Source: Chlorops oryzae (lineage: Eukaryota; Arthropoda; Insecta; Diptera; Chloropidae). Taken from it: a DNA stretch of 64,000 nucleotides. Of the stretch, positions 45,887 through 56,688 are shown one piece after another; positions within the stretch are counted from its first letter, which is position 1, and every line of letters begins with the position of its first letter. Where the stretch lies: positions 199,468 to 263,467 of the forward strand of contig CM035806.1 of assembly GCA_020466095.1 (NCBI GenBank). Reading direction: 5' to 3'. A program made the position numbers and the translations under genes. The notes below the pieces were generated by a model. The model saw nothing but the letters and a program-made list of their open reading frames with translations. It did not search any database and had not been told where the DNA came from.

Positions 45887-46300
45887 TTTGTAACATAGAG
45901 GGCTCGAGTTCGATTCCTGTCGCGGGCGAAAAAAGATTGTGGAAAAATTGGGACGTAGAAAGGTATCTGAGGTAAAATTTGATCCACTTAGAGGGGAGAA
46001 AGGAAGTTGGTAGTTATAAATTTAGGTTCATATCCGGTCGTCAGAAACGTAATGCATACACATGTGCTTAAAAAAATTTTTTTTTTCATAAATGTTTGGA
46101 TGAAAGCTAGTACCCAGCAAACATTTACGCTTACTAAACAATTGGAAGTAACTTGCGCTCGCAAACAAAAGGCTTGGATCCAAGTGTTGGAATTTATTTG
46201 GAATTCAAGTGTAAATAACCAAAACGGCTCCCTTTTTATTCAATTGGATTTGAGATTGGAAAACATATAAATCCAAGCAATCGAATTAAATATTTTCCAA

Positions 46301-46356
46301 GCGTAAACAAGCAGTACCAATCCGATGTAGGCGGGTTCAATCCCCGCTGCGGCGAG

Positions 46357-46360
<4 letters not shown>
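46301..46360 (+). repeat. T-arm/B-box of a tRNA in arm B (and inverted in B')
   Basis: GCGGG-TTCAATC-CCCGC forms a perfect 5-bp T-arm with a 7-nt loop, followed by TGCGGCGA and then a long poly(T). No matching 5' acceptor. The inverted copy is at about 47060-47110, where it is preceded by poly(A). Confidence 0.55.
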
Positions 46361-46398
<38 letters not shown>

Positions 46399-47348
46399 AA
46401 TACTGAGGTAGATAATATAACATTTAAATAATATTTCAAAACTTAGAAGAATATCTAGCTTTCATCCAAACATTTATGAAAAAATTAAAAACAAATTTTT
46501 GAAAGCACATGTGTATGCATTACGTTTCTGACGACCGGATATGAACCTAAATTTATAACTACCAACTTCCTTTCTCCCCTCTAAGTGGATCAAATTTTAC
46601 CTCAGATACCTTTCTACGTCCCAATTTTTCCACAATCTTTTTTCGCCCGCGACAGGAATCGAACTCGAGCCCTCTATGTTACAAATCGCAACACGCTCCC
46701 ATTACGCTACCGAGAGATCTCATTCGCGCGTGCTAGAATTAATATATTAACGTTCGAAAAAATCGAACTGTAGACACCTCGTATGTATGTACGATGTATG
46801 TACGGATTTGCGAAGTACTTGAGAAATTTAACGTTTCCCAAACACATTTGGAAAGCGTTTGGGAAATGTTTGCGAATTTAATATAGCACATATATGCTTG
46901 GAAAAAGTTTGGAAAATTTCTTGGAAACAAATGAATAGTAAGCACCTTTGTAAAAAGCTGATGCAAATGTTTGCTGGGTAGATATTCCTCTAAGTTTTCA
47001 AATATTATTTAAATGTTATATTATCTACCTAAGTATTCAAAAAAAAAAAAAAAAAAACATTCGCCGCAGCGGGGATTGAACCCGCCTACATCGGATTGGT
47101 ACTGCTTGTTTAGGCTTGGAAAATATTTAATTCGATTGGTTGGATTTATATGTTTTCCAATCTCAAATCCAATTGAATAAAAAGGGAGCCGTTTTGGTTA
47201 TTTACACTTGAATTCCAAATAAATTCCAACACTTGGATCCAAGCCTTTTGTTTGCGGGCGCAAATTACTTCCAATTGTTTAGTAAGCGTAAATGTTTGCT
47301 GGGTTTATGGTATTGAAACCTTTGTGTGTGTGTGTGTGTTCACATTTA

Positions 47349-47382
<34 letters not shown>

Positions 47383-47671
47383 CATTCAATAAGGACTTCT
47401 TATACCGAACCATATCATTTCCTCAAACCCAGATCAACGCGTTAGACACAAAATTTGTCGTCACATAATTTGATCGATTTATAGCACTTACTATATTCAG
47501 CACAGCTATAAATCGTTAAACTAATGTCTCGAAAAATTTGTTCCTTATGCGAAAAAGGGTTCAATTGAATGAGCTTCTATAAAAATTACACCGAACAACT
47601 ATGCTAATGTATTTCAAATCGATTAAAAATATTAAGAAGAAATGGGAACTTTTTAAAGCCCAAGATCAAGA

Positions 47672-48070
47672 ATGAGTGAGAGACCGCCCTATACCTCAGT
47701 AGATCCGGGGACCTCTTTAGCAGAAGATAATACCAGCTCTAGTGATGAAAAGCGAAATGGTGTTGAACCGAGCTCAACAAGAAATTTTCATCAGCTGGGT
47801 GTACCGCCTCAACCTCAAGAACTCACCGCTGAGTGGACCGTGCGCGCTCAGTTGACATTTGCTCGTGCTGGCGAGAAAGCTTTTCGCGAATTCAGTTCCA
47901 ATGATCCGCTTAATCCAGTCCGGGTGATATACAAGTGGTCAACATTAAATGCGACGTCTGCTTGTGATGATATTGACGACGATCTCGTTGACGTTGAAGA
48001 TATTGCAGGAACGTCAACACGTCAAAACACAATATCGAGTCCCTGTTCTGATCGATCGTCAACACAAAAG
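47672..48070 (+). CDS. Unrecognised gene nested in the Pkn intron, exon 1
   Basis: ATG 47672 has an in-frame TAA 18 nt upstream (47654-47656), so the start is well supported. The 133 codons end exactly at AAAAG|gtaagt, phase 0. The sequence starts MSERPPYTSVDPGTSL, is acidic and Ser/Thr-rich, and has one more ordered patch: PQELTAEWTVRAQLTFARAG followed by EKAFREFSSNDPLNP and VRVIYKWSTLNA, with aromatic and hydrophobic periodicity. An acidic cluster DDIDDDLVDVED follows. I do not recognise the family. The gene lies between the HR1b/c and HR1c/C2 exons of Pkn on the same strand, so it must either have its own promoter or be an alternative product of the locus. No signal peptide or membrane segment is seen. 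Confidence 0.75.
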
Positions 48071-48138
48071 GTAAGTTCGGATCGCGTTTGTAGACTGAAT
48101 TGGAAAATGATCGATCCAATTTTAATATCATATCACAG

Positions 48139-48519
48139 CGGGGAACGTCCTCGACACAAAAACGACAACAAAGTTTCCACTCAACTAGCTCATCGCTTAA
48201 TGCGTCGAATTTTCCGCTTGGCGCCGCCGATTCAGCCTTTAGCAGTGGCCGCACACCGTCGTCAGCATCGTTGAAGCAACAAAGCAGCAGTTATGTGCCA
48301 ACTGGTGCCGGTATGGCCATTGCAGCGCTCTACGGTACACGTTGCCGAAGCACCTGCAATATTGTGGTCTCGGCCGTCGCCGATTTCTTGCCATCTAATG
48401 CGACAGCGGCGGCCACTGCCGATGAGGTACGCGCAACCGACTTATTGCCTGAAATGAAACCAGATCCAGATCCGTTTTTCCATAATCCGATGACTTCCTA
48501 TACGGTTTTGTCACAGAAA
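48139..48519 (+). CDS. Nested gene, exon 2
   Basis: The acceptor is catatcacag before 48139 and the donor CAGAAA|gtaagt follows 48519; 127 codons, phase 0 both ends, only 68 nt after exon 1. The frame continues Ser/Gln-rich (RGTSSTQKRQQSFHSTSSS), then a small-residue hydrophobic stretch (GAGMAIAALYGTRCRSTCNI and VVSAVADFL) that could be a folded helix pair, then an acidic Pro-rich part (EMKPDPDPFFHNPM). The join SSTQK-RGTSSTQK places the same short motif on both sides of the intron, as if the intron sits within a local duplication. Function unknown. Confidence 0.75.
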
Positions 48520-49115
48520 GTAAGTGAAATAGTTAAATTTGATTTTTGCTTTGCTTTGTTAGTTCAATTATTCCCTTATTTTTTTTTTTTATTCGATTAA
48601 TTTTATTTAAAAAAATTTTATAACTCTGTTGGGATTTCGTTCGTTTTTTTTTTTTTTTTCTGTTTAAACAATAAATTGTTTAGACGGAAATTTCCGCCCA
48701 AACGGCTGACTGGCGGCTATGCACCTTGTTTATTGAATTATTTCAGCTATTTTTAGTTCATTTAAACCATTCCCCAAAAAAAATCAAAGAGGGGGGGGGC
48801 CATTGAAAAAATTGTTAACCACATTTAATATCCAAATCACGAACGTATATTTCAAATCATAGCAACGTTTCCCAATACGCACCATAAGAAAGAATCATCA
48901 TTTTCCGTAAAGAATGGTGCGAATGAGCCGAGCTGGGTGGGGGGTACTGGGTACTCGCCCAGAGTTCATTCGCATCTGGCACAATAACTAAAAATTGTTA
49001 TAGGCTGCTTTAAATCCACCAATGCGACCTAATTTTGAAACTATCTTAATACATATACGTACATATGTACAAATATATGTATATGAGCTTATTTTTTGGA
49101 CGTCTTTGTTTCTAG

Positions 49116-49402
49116 TCGTTGGATGATAGATCAACAACTGCAAAAACCTCACAGAATTTTAGTGTTTTCGGTAAGACAATGACATTTCGCGATGCCTTCT
49201 CTCAAACCAGTGATGATGAGTCCAAAGCACGTTCGAAGCTTTACCAGCAGATCAACACCAACAGCAACACCAACAACCCCAAAAGGGATCAAATAGCGAA
49301 AAAGGTTCTACAACTCGTCCTACGGATGAAGGCTTAGTGCGGCAAGACACTCTTTCAGCAATGTGTAGAAAAAATGTTGACGTTGAAGGCAAAGCATCAA
49401 TG
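49116..49402 (+). CDS. Nested gene, exon 3 (one frame break)
   Basis: The acceptor is gtttctag before 49116 and the donor TCAATG|gtaagt follows 49402. In phase 0 from exon 2 it reads SLDDRSTTAKTSQNF then TFRDAFSQTSDDESKAR and meets TAG at 49335. The frame displaced by one base is open through a His/Gln-rich tract (ADQHQQQHQQPQKGSNSEKG) to an exact phase-0 exit at the donor, matching exon 4. The shift must lie between about 49212 and 49290, next to a CAACACCAACAG repeat. Either the assembly lost a base there or this allele is broken. The intact phase agreement on both sides favours an assembly error. Confidence 0.6.
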
Positions 49403-49493
49403 GTAAGTGAGCGCCCATATCGCTTAGTAAATATGTACATATGATCCCTTAAATTGAATGAGCAACTATTTTTTTTTTTTTTTCGTTCTGTAG

Positions 49494-51271
49494 CCTACAA
49501 CACCGCAAGCGCCATCGGCCTTAAAATCATCCTCCATGTCACGAATTCCTTCGCTGTTGCAACATCAACAGCTAGCATCATCATCGAAACACGACTTAGC
49601 GGAACAGCAGAAAAAACCACGGACTGTCCACATCGACGTCTATTGTACAGGATCAGAAGATGACGATCAGGCCGATGGAGAGGCATCATCTTCCTCAGAC
49701 GATGAAAGTAAGAGGTTTGATATTGGCTCGAATTCAACACGACAGACCGTGCTGAACAATGAGCAAATGCGGTTACGTCATCAGCGTGTAACCGGCTCTG
49801 CTATGCCACGGCGTTTGGCCGCACACAACACAACAACAATCACAACAACAACAGCTGCAGAGTCAAACACAACAAAGTCCGCTCTTTAAGAAGGAAATTA
49901 ACATAGGACATGCAATCACTAAATCGAGCACAGCGGAGGAAATAAGCGAATCGAAGCATTTGCTATTGCGGAAGCACGTTGGGGATCAGCGCTCAACGAA
50001 ATTGGCGATATTGCGTCAAAAATATTTACGTCAGCCGAGCGATGATGCGCTCAGTTCGACTTACCCGAATTCATCACAATCCACTGTACGTGATGCTACT
50101 TGTAGCAGCATCGCCAGTACAGTTCCATCAATGCAAGGTCCTCTTGATAATGTCGATTGCACATGGAAGGAGGCTGAAGCGGAATGAAGCCGATGGTTAT
50201 CAATCGATAGCTAAATCTGATAGTTTCGACTACGCAAATTCCGTTGATCGCTTGCGAATAAGTCATATGGAAAAATATTGGTCTCGCGACGAGGAACCAA
50301 GCCAACGACCAACACCACAACAGCAATCTAATTTCACCAGCAATTCTACATCATCAGCACAGCCGCATCATTTGCATACAATCGCCGAAGGGAATTCGCA
50401 CACAAATTCTGCTATAGCAATAACTCCGCTCATTCAAAGAAACGATAACAACACCATCGTTACTGAGCTGGAGGCAGACGTCTACTATGATTACCCCGAA
50501 ACCATACCAACAACTAAGCCCAATCCGAGCTTTTTACCCTATCAGCGACAACTGTCTCAGCCGGCTGCTCGCATTAAACATACACCTTCGCCGCCAAAAG
50601 CGATTAAACCATTGTCACCCATACTACAGCGCACTTCCCATTTTCCGCGCAATCGACCAGGATTTTTGCAATTTTTTGGTCCGCATAATAGTACTGCAGC
50701 AGTTTCTGCCAGAAAACCATCAGAGTCACCAACTAAGTCTGTTAATATTGATACTCGATTGGCAACTCCGTTTCACCAACAACGTTGGAAGAGTGAAACA
50801 CGAGAAAGTCTTTCTAGTTCCACTGCAGCAACAACGACAACAACAACAATACAAACAACTTTCTTACACAATCAGCAAACTCTTTCTCAATCTTCTTCCG
50901 CACCATATACCCCTGCACAACCGGCACAACACTGCAATAGGGAAGCTCTGCCGAAACCTGATTGTCCATCAACACTTCAACCTAATCAAGCAGAATTTCG
51001 TGGCATTGCGAGACATCCTGTCAGCCAGTCTGTCAGTGACGCATCGACTGTAATTGCGGGCTGCTCGCGAGAGTATCTGGAGAAAGCTCGCAAGTTTGGA
51101 AAAGTCGTTAGCACTGGACGCAAACCGGGTCACCATGTTGGTCCTACAAAAAATCCAAACTGTTCCTGCGAAAGCTGCCAACGTTGGATGGCCGAACGAT
51201 TCCAATTGCGTGGCCGCGCCTTCTCTTTGGGAGAACTTCCGATTCTGAAACGACCCCCGAAGCAACATTAA
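49494..51271 (+). CDS. Nested gene, last exon with conserved-looking Cys-rich C-terminus (two frame breaks)
   Basis: The acceptor is cgttctgtag before 49494. The first frame (PTTPQAPSALKSSSM, then KKPRTVHIDVYCTGSEDDD) is open to TAA at 49889. A second frame overlaps from about 49840 (FKKEINIGHAITKSS to WKEAEAE, TGA at 50187). A third runs from about 50180 to TAA 51269-51271. Most of the exon is low-complexity Ser/Thr/Gln/Pro. The last 65 residues differ sharply: SREYLEKARKFGKVVSTGRK, then PGHHVGPTKNPNCSCESCQR, then FQLRGRAFSLGELP. The CxCxxC cluster between basic and aromatic residues suggests a small metal-binding or protein-binding module (inference). AATAAA lies at 51554. All three frame breaks of the gene fall in repetitive DNA. 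Confidence 0.65.
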
Positions 51272-51553
51272 AAAAAAAAAAAAAAGATTAGACTAAGTTG
51301 TAATTTATAAAGCATTTAATCATCCTATTACTGTTATATTATTAGATGAAGACTAATTTAAAGCATTCATATATAGCTTCGAAATTCAGATCTGTTTCAG
51401 TAATTTAAGGTTCTTTTCTTCCAAGCATTTAAGTGTTTTTTCTTGAATGTTCGGCTATTGATATCAATCTCAGCACTTTTTTGTGCATATGAGATGTATC
51501 TAAATATACATATTCCTGTTTATGCTATTCGAAATGATAATGATAAATACTGA

Positions 51554-51559
51554 AATAAA
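51554..51559 (+). promoter_or_regulatory. Candidate polyadenylation signal of the nested gene
   Basis: AATAAA 283 nt after the TAA of the nested gene, followed by a T-rich stretch. It gives the nested gene its own 3' end about 630 nt before the next Pkn exon, which argues against it being an alternative internal segment of Pkn. Confidence 0.4.
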
Positions 51560-51819
51560 AGTGTAGATTTTTTAATGCGTAACCAAAACAAAAAAAACAA
51601 AAATCATCTTTGAGGCCTGAATTAATAGAAACTGAATACACATATGAAAAAACTAAGTTTAATGAAATATTTATTTGGATGGGAAGCAAATGAATCTCGG
51701 CAAAAGTGGTTCACATTTTATTACAGATTAAAGATATGCGCGGAATACTGGCAAGTCATTTCAGCATTGCATAATAGAGTGAGTTAAATAACAGTTCCTG
51801 CTTTATCTCAAAAAACAAT

Positions 51820-51989
51820 AGGGGTATTCACAAAGATGTGTTTAAATCGTTGGAAAGTCAAAAAATCGGAAAATTTTGACTTCTTAAAAAATTTTTAAAC
51901 TTTTTTTGTATCTTACACAACTTTTTAAGCAGTTAAAAATTTCCGATTTTACAACTTTCCTATTTTCCGACGCCTTTGTGAATACCCCT
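51820..51989. mobile_element. AGGGGTATTCAC MITE, copy 2 (170 bp)
   Basis: Same ends as 45366; AAT on both sides. Lies between the nested gene's poly(A) signal and the Pkn exon at 52188. Confidence 0.75.
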
Positions 51990-52187
51990 AATGTATAAAA
52001 ATTTCAGACGACATTTTAAAACCGAACAATTTTTTTTTTTTTTTTTTTTTTTTTGATGCGAGACGACAAATAAAATCTCTTAAGACTGCATGCCAAGAAC
52101 TTTCGAAATAAAAAAAAAAAAACGTATCTATTTTATCATTTTTTTTTTTTTTTTGCGTGATTAATAATTCCAAGCTTTTATTTCAAG

Positions 52188-53501
52188 GCTCATGGTCGCC
52201 TTTCGGAATCTTCACGTAAACTCGATCTCTTGCGATATTCGCTTGAATTGCGTCGACAAGAATTACCGAGTGATTCACCAGCTGCGCAGCAACTTAAATC
52301 GGAGTTGCAGTCCGTACAGCAGGCTGCTTCGCCCGTACCGGTTACCTACACTTCATTACAGCCTTTCCATGGCGGCTATATCGGAGGGAAGCCTTACCAT
52401 ACAGTCTCGTCTTTGGGTCGCTGTGCAAGCGTTACGGGTAAACTTGAAGTACGTCTTATGGGATGTCAGGACTTGCTTGAAGATGTTCCCGGCCGTTCGC
52501 GTCGCGATAAGGATAACAACTCGAGTCCCGGTGATCTGCGAAGTTTCGTTAAAGGCGTAACCTCACGCAGCAGCTCAAAGAGTTATTCGGTGAAAGATGA
52601 AACGTCATTCGAAATTATGGCTGTCATTAAGCTGGATAATATAACGGTTGGGCAGACATCGTGGAAACCGTGCTCCCAACAGGCTTGGGATCAACGCTTT
52701 TCAATCGATCTAGACCGGTCAAGGGAGCTGGAAATTGGAGTTTATTGGCGAGATTGGCGCTCACTTTGTGCAGTGAAATTCTTACGACTAGAAGAATTTA
52801 TTGATGACGTACGACATGGTATGGCGCTGCAATTGGAACCGCAGGGTTTGCTCTTCGCTGAAATTAAATTCCTCAATCCGATGATCTCGCAAAAACCGAA
52901 ATTGCAACGTCAACGTATGATCTTCAATAAACAGCAAGTAAAGAACATACCACGAGCCAAGCAGATGAACATTAACGTAGCTACTTGGGGACGATTGCTC
53001 AAGCGTAATGCACCGGCACATACATCACACCTGAGCACGGCACCAAGCAGCGGACGTGATGTACCGGCACGTGATAGCGAGTCACCGATTTCTCGCACAC
53101 CATCATCGGGCACAATCGATGCCGAGCCGGAGCCATATTCTCCGGGCGATCAGGCGCAGAATATGGAATACGATCCTGATGCGGGTATAAATGAGCATGT
53201 CGAGACACCGGGCGAGTGTCCCGACCCAGCTGTGAGTGGACTTAGTGGCATGCGTCCACTGTCGATGCAGGGTGTTGCTGTGCTTCCACCCGAAACACCA
53301 GCTCCGAAACTACAACAACAACAGAGTGCACCAATGGGTTTGACGGCGAAGCACAACAACAATTTGCATCTACAGATTGCTGGGAAACAGCAGCAGCAGC
53401 AGGACCAAATTGGTAAGATTGCTAATGCGAAACAGCCAACGCCGACGCAAATATCGCCTCCACCATTGCCTTCAACGACTCCACCGAAGCTAGATCAAGA
53501 G
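52188..53501 (+). CDS. Pkn: Pkn exon: end of HR1c, C2-like domain, start of linker
   Basis: The acceptor is tttcaag before 52188 and the donor CAAGAG|gtgagt follows 53501; 438 codons, phase 0 in and out, no frame break. It opens with the second helix of HR1c (GRLSESSRKLDLLRYSLELR), then TGKLEVRLMGCQDLLEDVPG at the start of the C2-like domain, which continues through IEMAV-type strands, GQTSWKPCSQQAWDQRFSID, LEIGVYWRDWRSLCAVKFLR and EPQGLLFAEIKFLNP. In PKN this domain contributes lipid response and autoinhibition (family knowledge). After it comes a basic stretch and a long disordered linker with SP/TP sites and polyglutamine (QQQQQ) near the 3' end. The in-frame ATG at 52230 is internal; the true exon starts 42 nt earlier. 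Confidence 0.96.
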
Positions 53502-53975
53502 GTGAGTTGCTTTAAAACATCTTTGGAAAAGTCTTATTTTTTTTTTTTTTCAATTATCTCATGATGTTGTGAGAAGTTCTTAAAAGACACTGTATGAAAA
53601 AATTTTGCTAGTTGTGTATTTAGCGACAGAAACGTAAAATATCCTTTGAAAGGAACCGTTGTAGCCGCCCTAATTTCAAAACAAACTCCTTGCCCTTGTA
53701 GCGCGCCATTTCTAAATCATCGAGAGTGCTTTGTGCGTATATATGATATTGTAAATTTATTTATTTATTTATTTATTTTTTTTTTTAATTTATTAATTTT
53801 TTTTTTTTTTTTTTGGCAAGCTCGTATGTTGTCCCTTAATTGTCTGTCTTGGATGTAGAATTCATAAATTTAACGCATTTCTAACATATTATTATTTTTT
53901 ATTGTACATATATTTATCCATAATCCATAATTATTGCATCAATTACTAACTATCAACAATTATTTGCATATATAA

Positions 53976-54152
53976 CTATATATGTCACTCAGGAGCCGTT
54001 TCTATTTTGGCTCTTTTCTTGGGTACCCACCAAAATGAGCATTTTGCACTGTGGTACTCACCAAAAGTATTTCTCTCTCGCTCTTTTTTTTGCCTGCCGA
54101 GTAACATCTCTTTCTAACTCCCGCCGAAAATCTATGAGAGTGACATATATAG
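53976..54152. mobile_element. Short MITE CTATATATGTCACTC, copy 2
   Basis: CTATATATGTCACTC and GAGTGACATATATAG are perfect inverted ends; interior matches 32098-32268 in reverse. Confidence 0.75.
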
Positions 54153-54661
54153 TAATATATGATTATTTGATTAGAATTGACTGATATTAGAATATCAGAT
54201 AATTACTTTGGAATCATTTCGCATTCACCCAGTCTATATATCTATCAATATCTTTCTAATAAGCATAGCCCGAAGATTTCTCTCAACCGTTTCGAAACTT
54301 CATCAAATAACTGTTTTCGAGTGAGAGAATTAAAACCTATCACTAATCTTCGGCTTCGGCTTGAATATTTTTGCATTTTAATGGAAGTAAAGAAGTCACG
54401 ATAGATTTTCAATTGCTTCATTGAGACCTTTTACACTAGTGAATTATTGCCGTAAATTCTCACTTTGTGGGCGATTAAAGCGAAAAAGAATTTAGAGAAA
54501 ATTCGAGCGGTTTTTGTCTTCGGCCGAAGTCTTCAACTCTGCCGATTGTTCGGCTTCAACTAAAAATCCACCTTCGGTCGGACACTACCTATCACTGATC
54601 AACCGAAATTGTTGAGAGCGACTTTAAAGGTTTCTGTGCGAGCGTAAGCCTTTTCGTATAA
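54153..54661. other. Pkn intron; no gene seen
   Basis: A few CTTCGGCTTCGGCTTG / CGGCCGAAGTCTTC words around 54350 and 54520 hint at an old repeat, but no ends can be set. Confidence 0.4.
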
Positions 54662-54984
54662 TCCCAGCCGGGTGTTGTGGTGTATCGGCACGAAGTGTAT
54701 GAAGAAGTAGATAGGTCAACATAAGAAAAAAAAAACTGTTTTCAAATTATTTCACAAGCTGTGTACAATGCCATACACCCGGTATATAGCTTGTGTATGG
54801 AACGTAGCGACCTAAACCGGTATTTTTCATTATTTCAATATACCAATGCTATACACAGTGAACCCAGTTTTCACACCACGGCACATCTTGGGACATGTAT
54901 TAGAAAAAGTGGACAGGTATATTAACAGCATTCTGTGTGCTATGCACGTGTTCGAGCACCTCCTGTACACAGTTCCGGCTGGGA
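54662..54984. mobile_element. TCCCAGCC MITE, copy 2
   Basis: TCCCAGCCGGGTGTTG at the left and complement of TCCCAGCCGGAACTGTG at the right; interior as 16018-16323 with a short deletion near TATTAACAGCATTC. Confidence 0.7.
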
Positions 54985-56688
54985 ACAATAAAGGTTTCTC
55001 TCAAAAAGTGAGAAGAATCGAAGTCCGAAAAACATACAAAATCCCACGCAGCGAGTGTAGTTATAAAATTTTCGCTTATTTCGGTCCTTATGTGCTAATT
55101 TTGTTTTTGGTGTGTTTTTTTTTTTTTTTCTACAGGGTACTTTGTAAGTGAAGATTAGTTTGGGCTGTTTGTCTGTTTGTCTGTCTGTGTGTTACCACAT
55201 TGTTCCCTTTTTAGCAAGAATTTAAATTATGTATTCAAATGCAGGAATAGAAATTTTTTTTATTTTTTTTCAAATTCAGTTATGGAAATGATCGGAAAGT
55301 TTACGAAAGCTTCAAGGTCAACGCGAACATAATTTTGCCGGGTTCAGGGCTCGATTCAGGATTTATCCTACTTTGGTCAAAGCCAATATTTTCATGAAAC
55401 TTTAAATTAATGCGGAATCACATTAATTATATATATGTTTTTATTTTTAACCTAATCTGCATAAAAGTTTTTTTTTTTTTTTTTTTACATTGTAAATATA
55501 TTTTTTTTAATTTAAATTACACACTAGAAAGAAGTAGGTCGTTGGGCAACACGATAGTTTTCGGGTTGTCTAAAGTAAAAAATCGAATGGATTATTGTCT
55601 ATCGTTATCGTCTATACCAGCATTATGAAATTTGATGAAAAATTTAAAAAAACATGGCGGACTCTGGAAAGAAAAGCGTCGAAAATCGTGATTTTTTTTT
55701 TTTTTTTTTTTTTTTGTAAAAAATCTTTTTAAAAATTATTAAAAAATATCGGAATATATACAATTCTGGAAATTGTGAAAACTATGAATAAAGGGAAGAA
55801 TATATTAATTTTTCAAAGCAATCGGTTTTGAAGGATGTTGTCGGTGCCCGAAAATGACGTTTCGAGAAATTCGCGTTTAAATAGTCTCACGAGCAGAACA
55901 AGTCGCTTGGGGCTCGTCGGCGATTATGAGCTGTCAATTTTTTAATACTCGGAATTTCAGTCTGATTTTCTCACAGCGTATTCTCAATAAGTTTTACTAT
56001 CGAAATACGAAAGAAAAAAATATTTTTTTAAAAGTGATTACATCAAAATAACCGTACGATACGATAACGATACGAATATTAAGTTTTTGTTGTTTAACCC
56101 ATTTCTGTTTAAGGATTTAACATTCCATCCTCATGTATATTCAGCTTCATATATCTTGAAACCTAAACTTCTTAAATCAAAAGCTTTCACAAAATAATTT
56201 GCTTTGCGGCTCTACGGAACCCAATAATACTCTTGACGCGTTTTTAAATCACAGTAGGCTACCTCAAAAAGGACCTCAGTGCATTTTAAGAGCGTTTCAT
56301 TGGGTTTCATTGTAATGGTCCGCCGGCCCAACACAATCAATATTTTTGCTTTAAATCAGAAATAAAAAATTTGCAATGAAATAGGAGGTTGTGTTTCTAA
56401 AGGATGTCAAATTTTAAAATCATTTAAAATAATAAATAAAAGGTCCACTGAAAGAACATGAAAAAAAAGACTGTGACGTATGTGTGACACGTAGAGCTGT
56501 TTTACGTGGAATTGCACATTTTCCTTTGTATTTTTTTTTTTTTTTTAATTTCACTCCTGTTATGATTTAGAATGGAATTTCAGTTTGTGTTCGTCTCTCT
56601 GAAGCAACATTTTTTTGTTTTTTTAGACAGTGCTCATTTTCCCTTGCTTGCTTTGTCCTTTTTTTTTTCGTATAATAACCATCGACAG
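54985..56688. other. Pkn intron; AT-rich, no gene seen
   Basis: Poly(T) runs at 55470, 55690 and 56530 and GTTTGTCTGTTTGTCTGTCT at 55169 (a degenerate DINE signature). No exon with coding character. Confidence 0.5.

Larger units (their letters stand above)
45125..45950 (+). repeat. tRNA-like segment in arm A, split by the hAT MITE
   Basis: GGTAGCGTAATGGGAGCG (A-box-like) precedes the insert; after it come GAGTTCGATTCCTGTCG (B-box) and CGCGGGCG. The uninterrupted form is on the minus strand in arm A' (46640-46720). Acceptor pairing is poor, so a tRNA-derived repeat rather than a gene. Confidence 0.5.
44886..47303. mobile_element. Interlocked foldback element with CCCAGCAAACATTT ends
   Basis: Order: A (44886-46112), B (46113-46360), poly(T), S (46398-46453), A' (46454-46978), S' (46979-47038), poly(A), B' (47058-47303); primes are reverse complements. 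A and B both begin CCCAGCAAACATTT; A' and B' both end with the complement. A without its 708-bp insert and target repeat is 519 bp against 525 bp for A'. So B-S...S'-B' is a foldback with A' as its loop, and A...A' encloses B-S. No protein is encoded. Both arms carry Pol III-like boxes. Confidence 0.8.

Noticed and set aside
46236..46439. Poly-lysine ORF on the minus strand
   Set aside because: Translation of the poly(T) tract within the foldback.
50487..51053. 188-residue ORF in another frame of the nested gene's last exon
   Set aside because: Shadow of the real frame, which has the ordered C-terminus and the in-phase stop at 51271.
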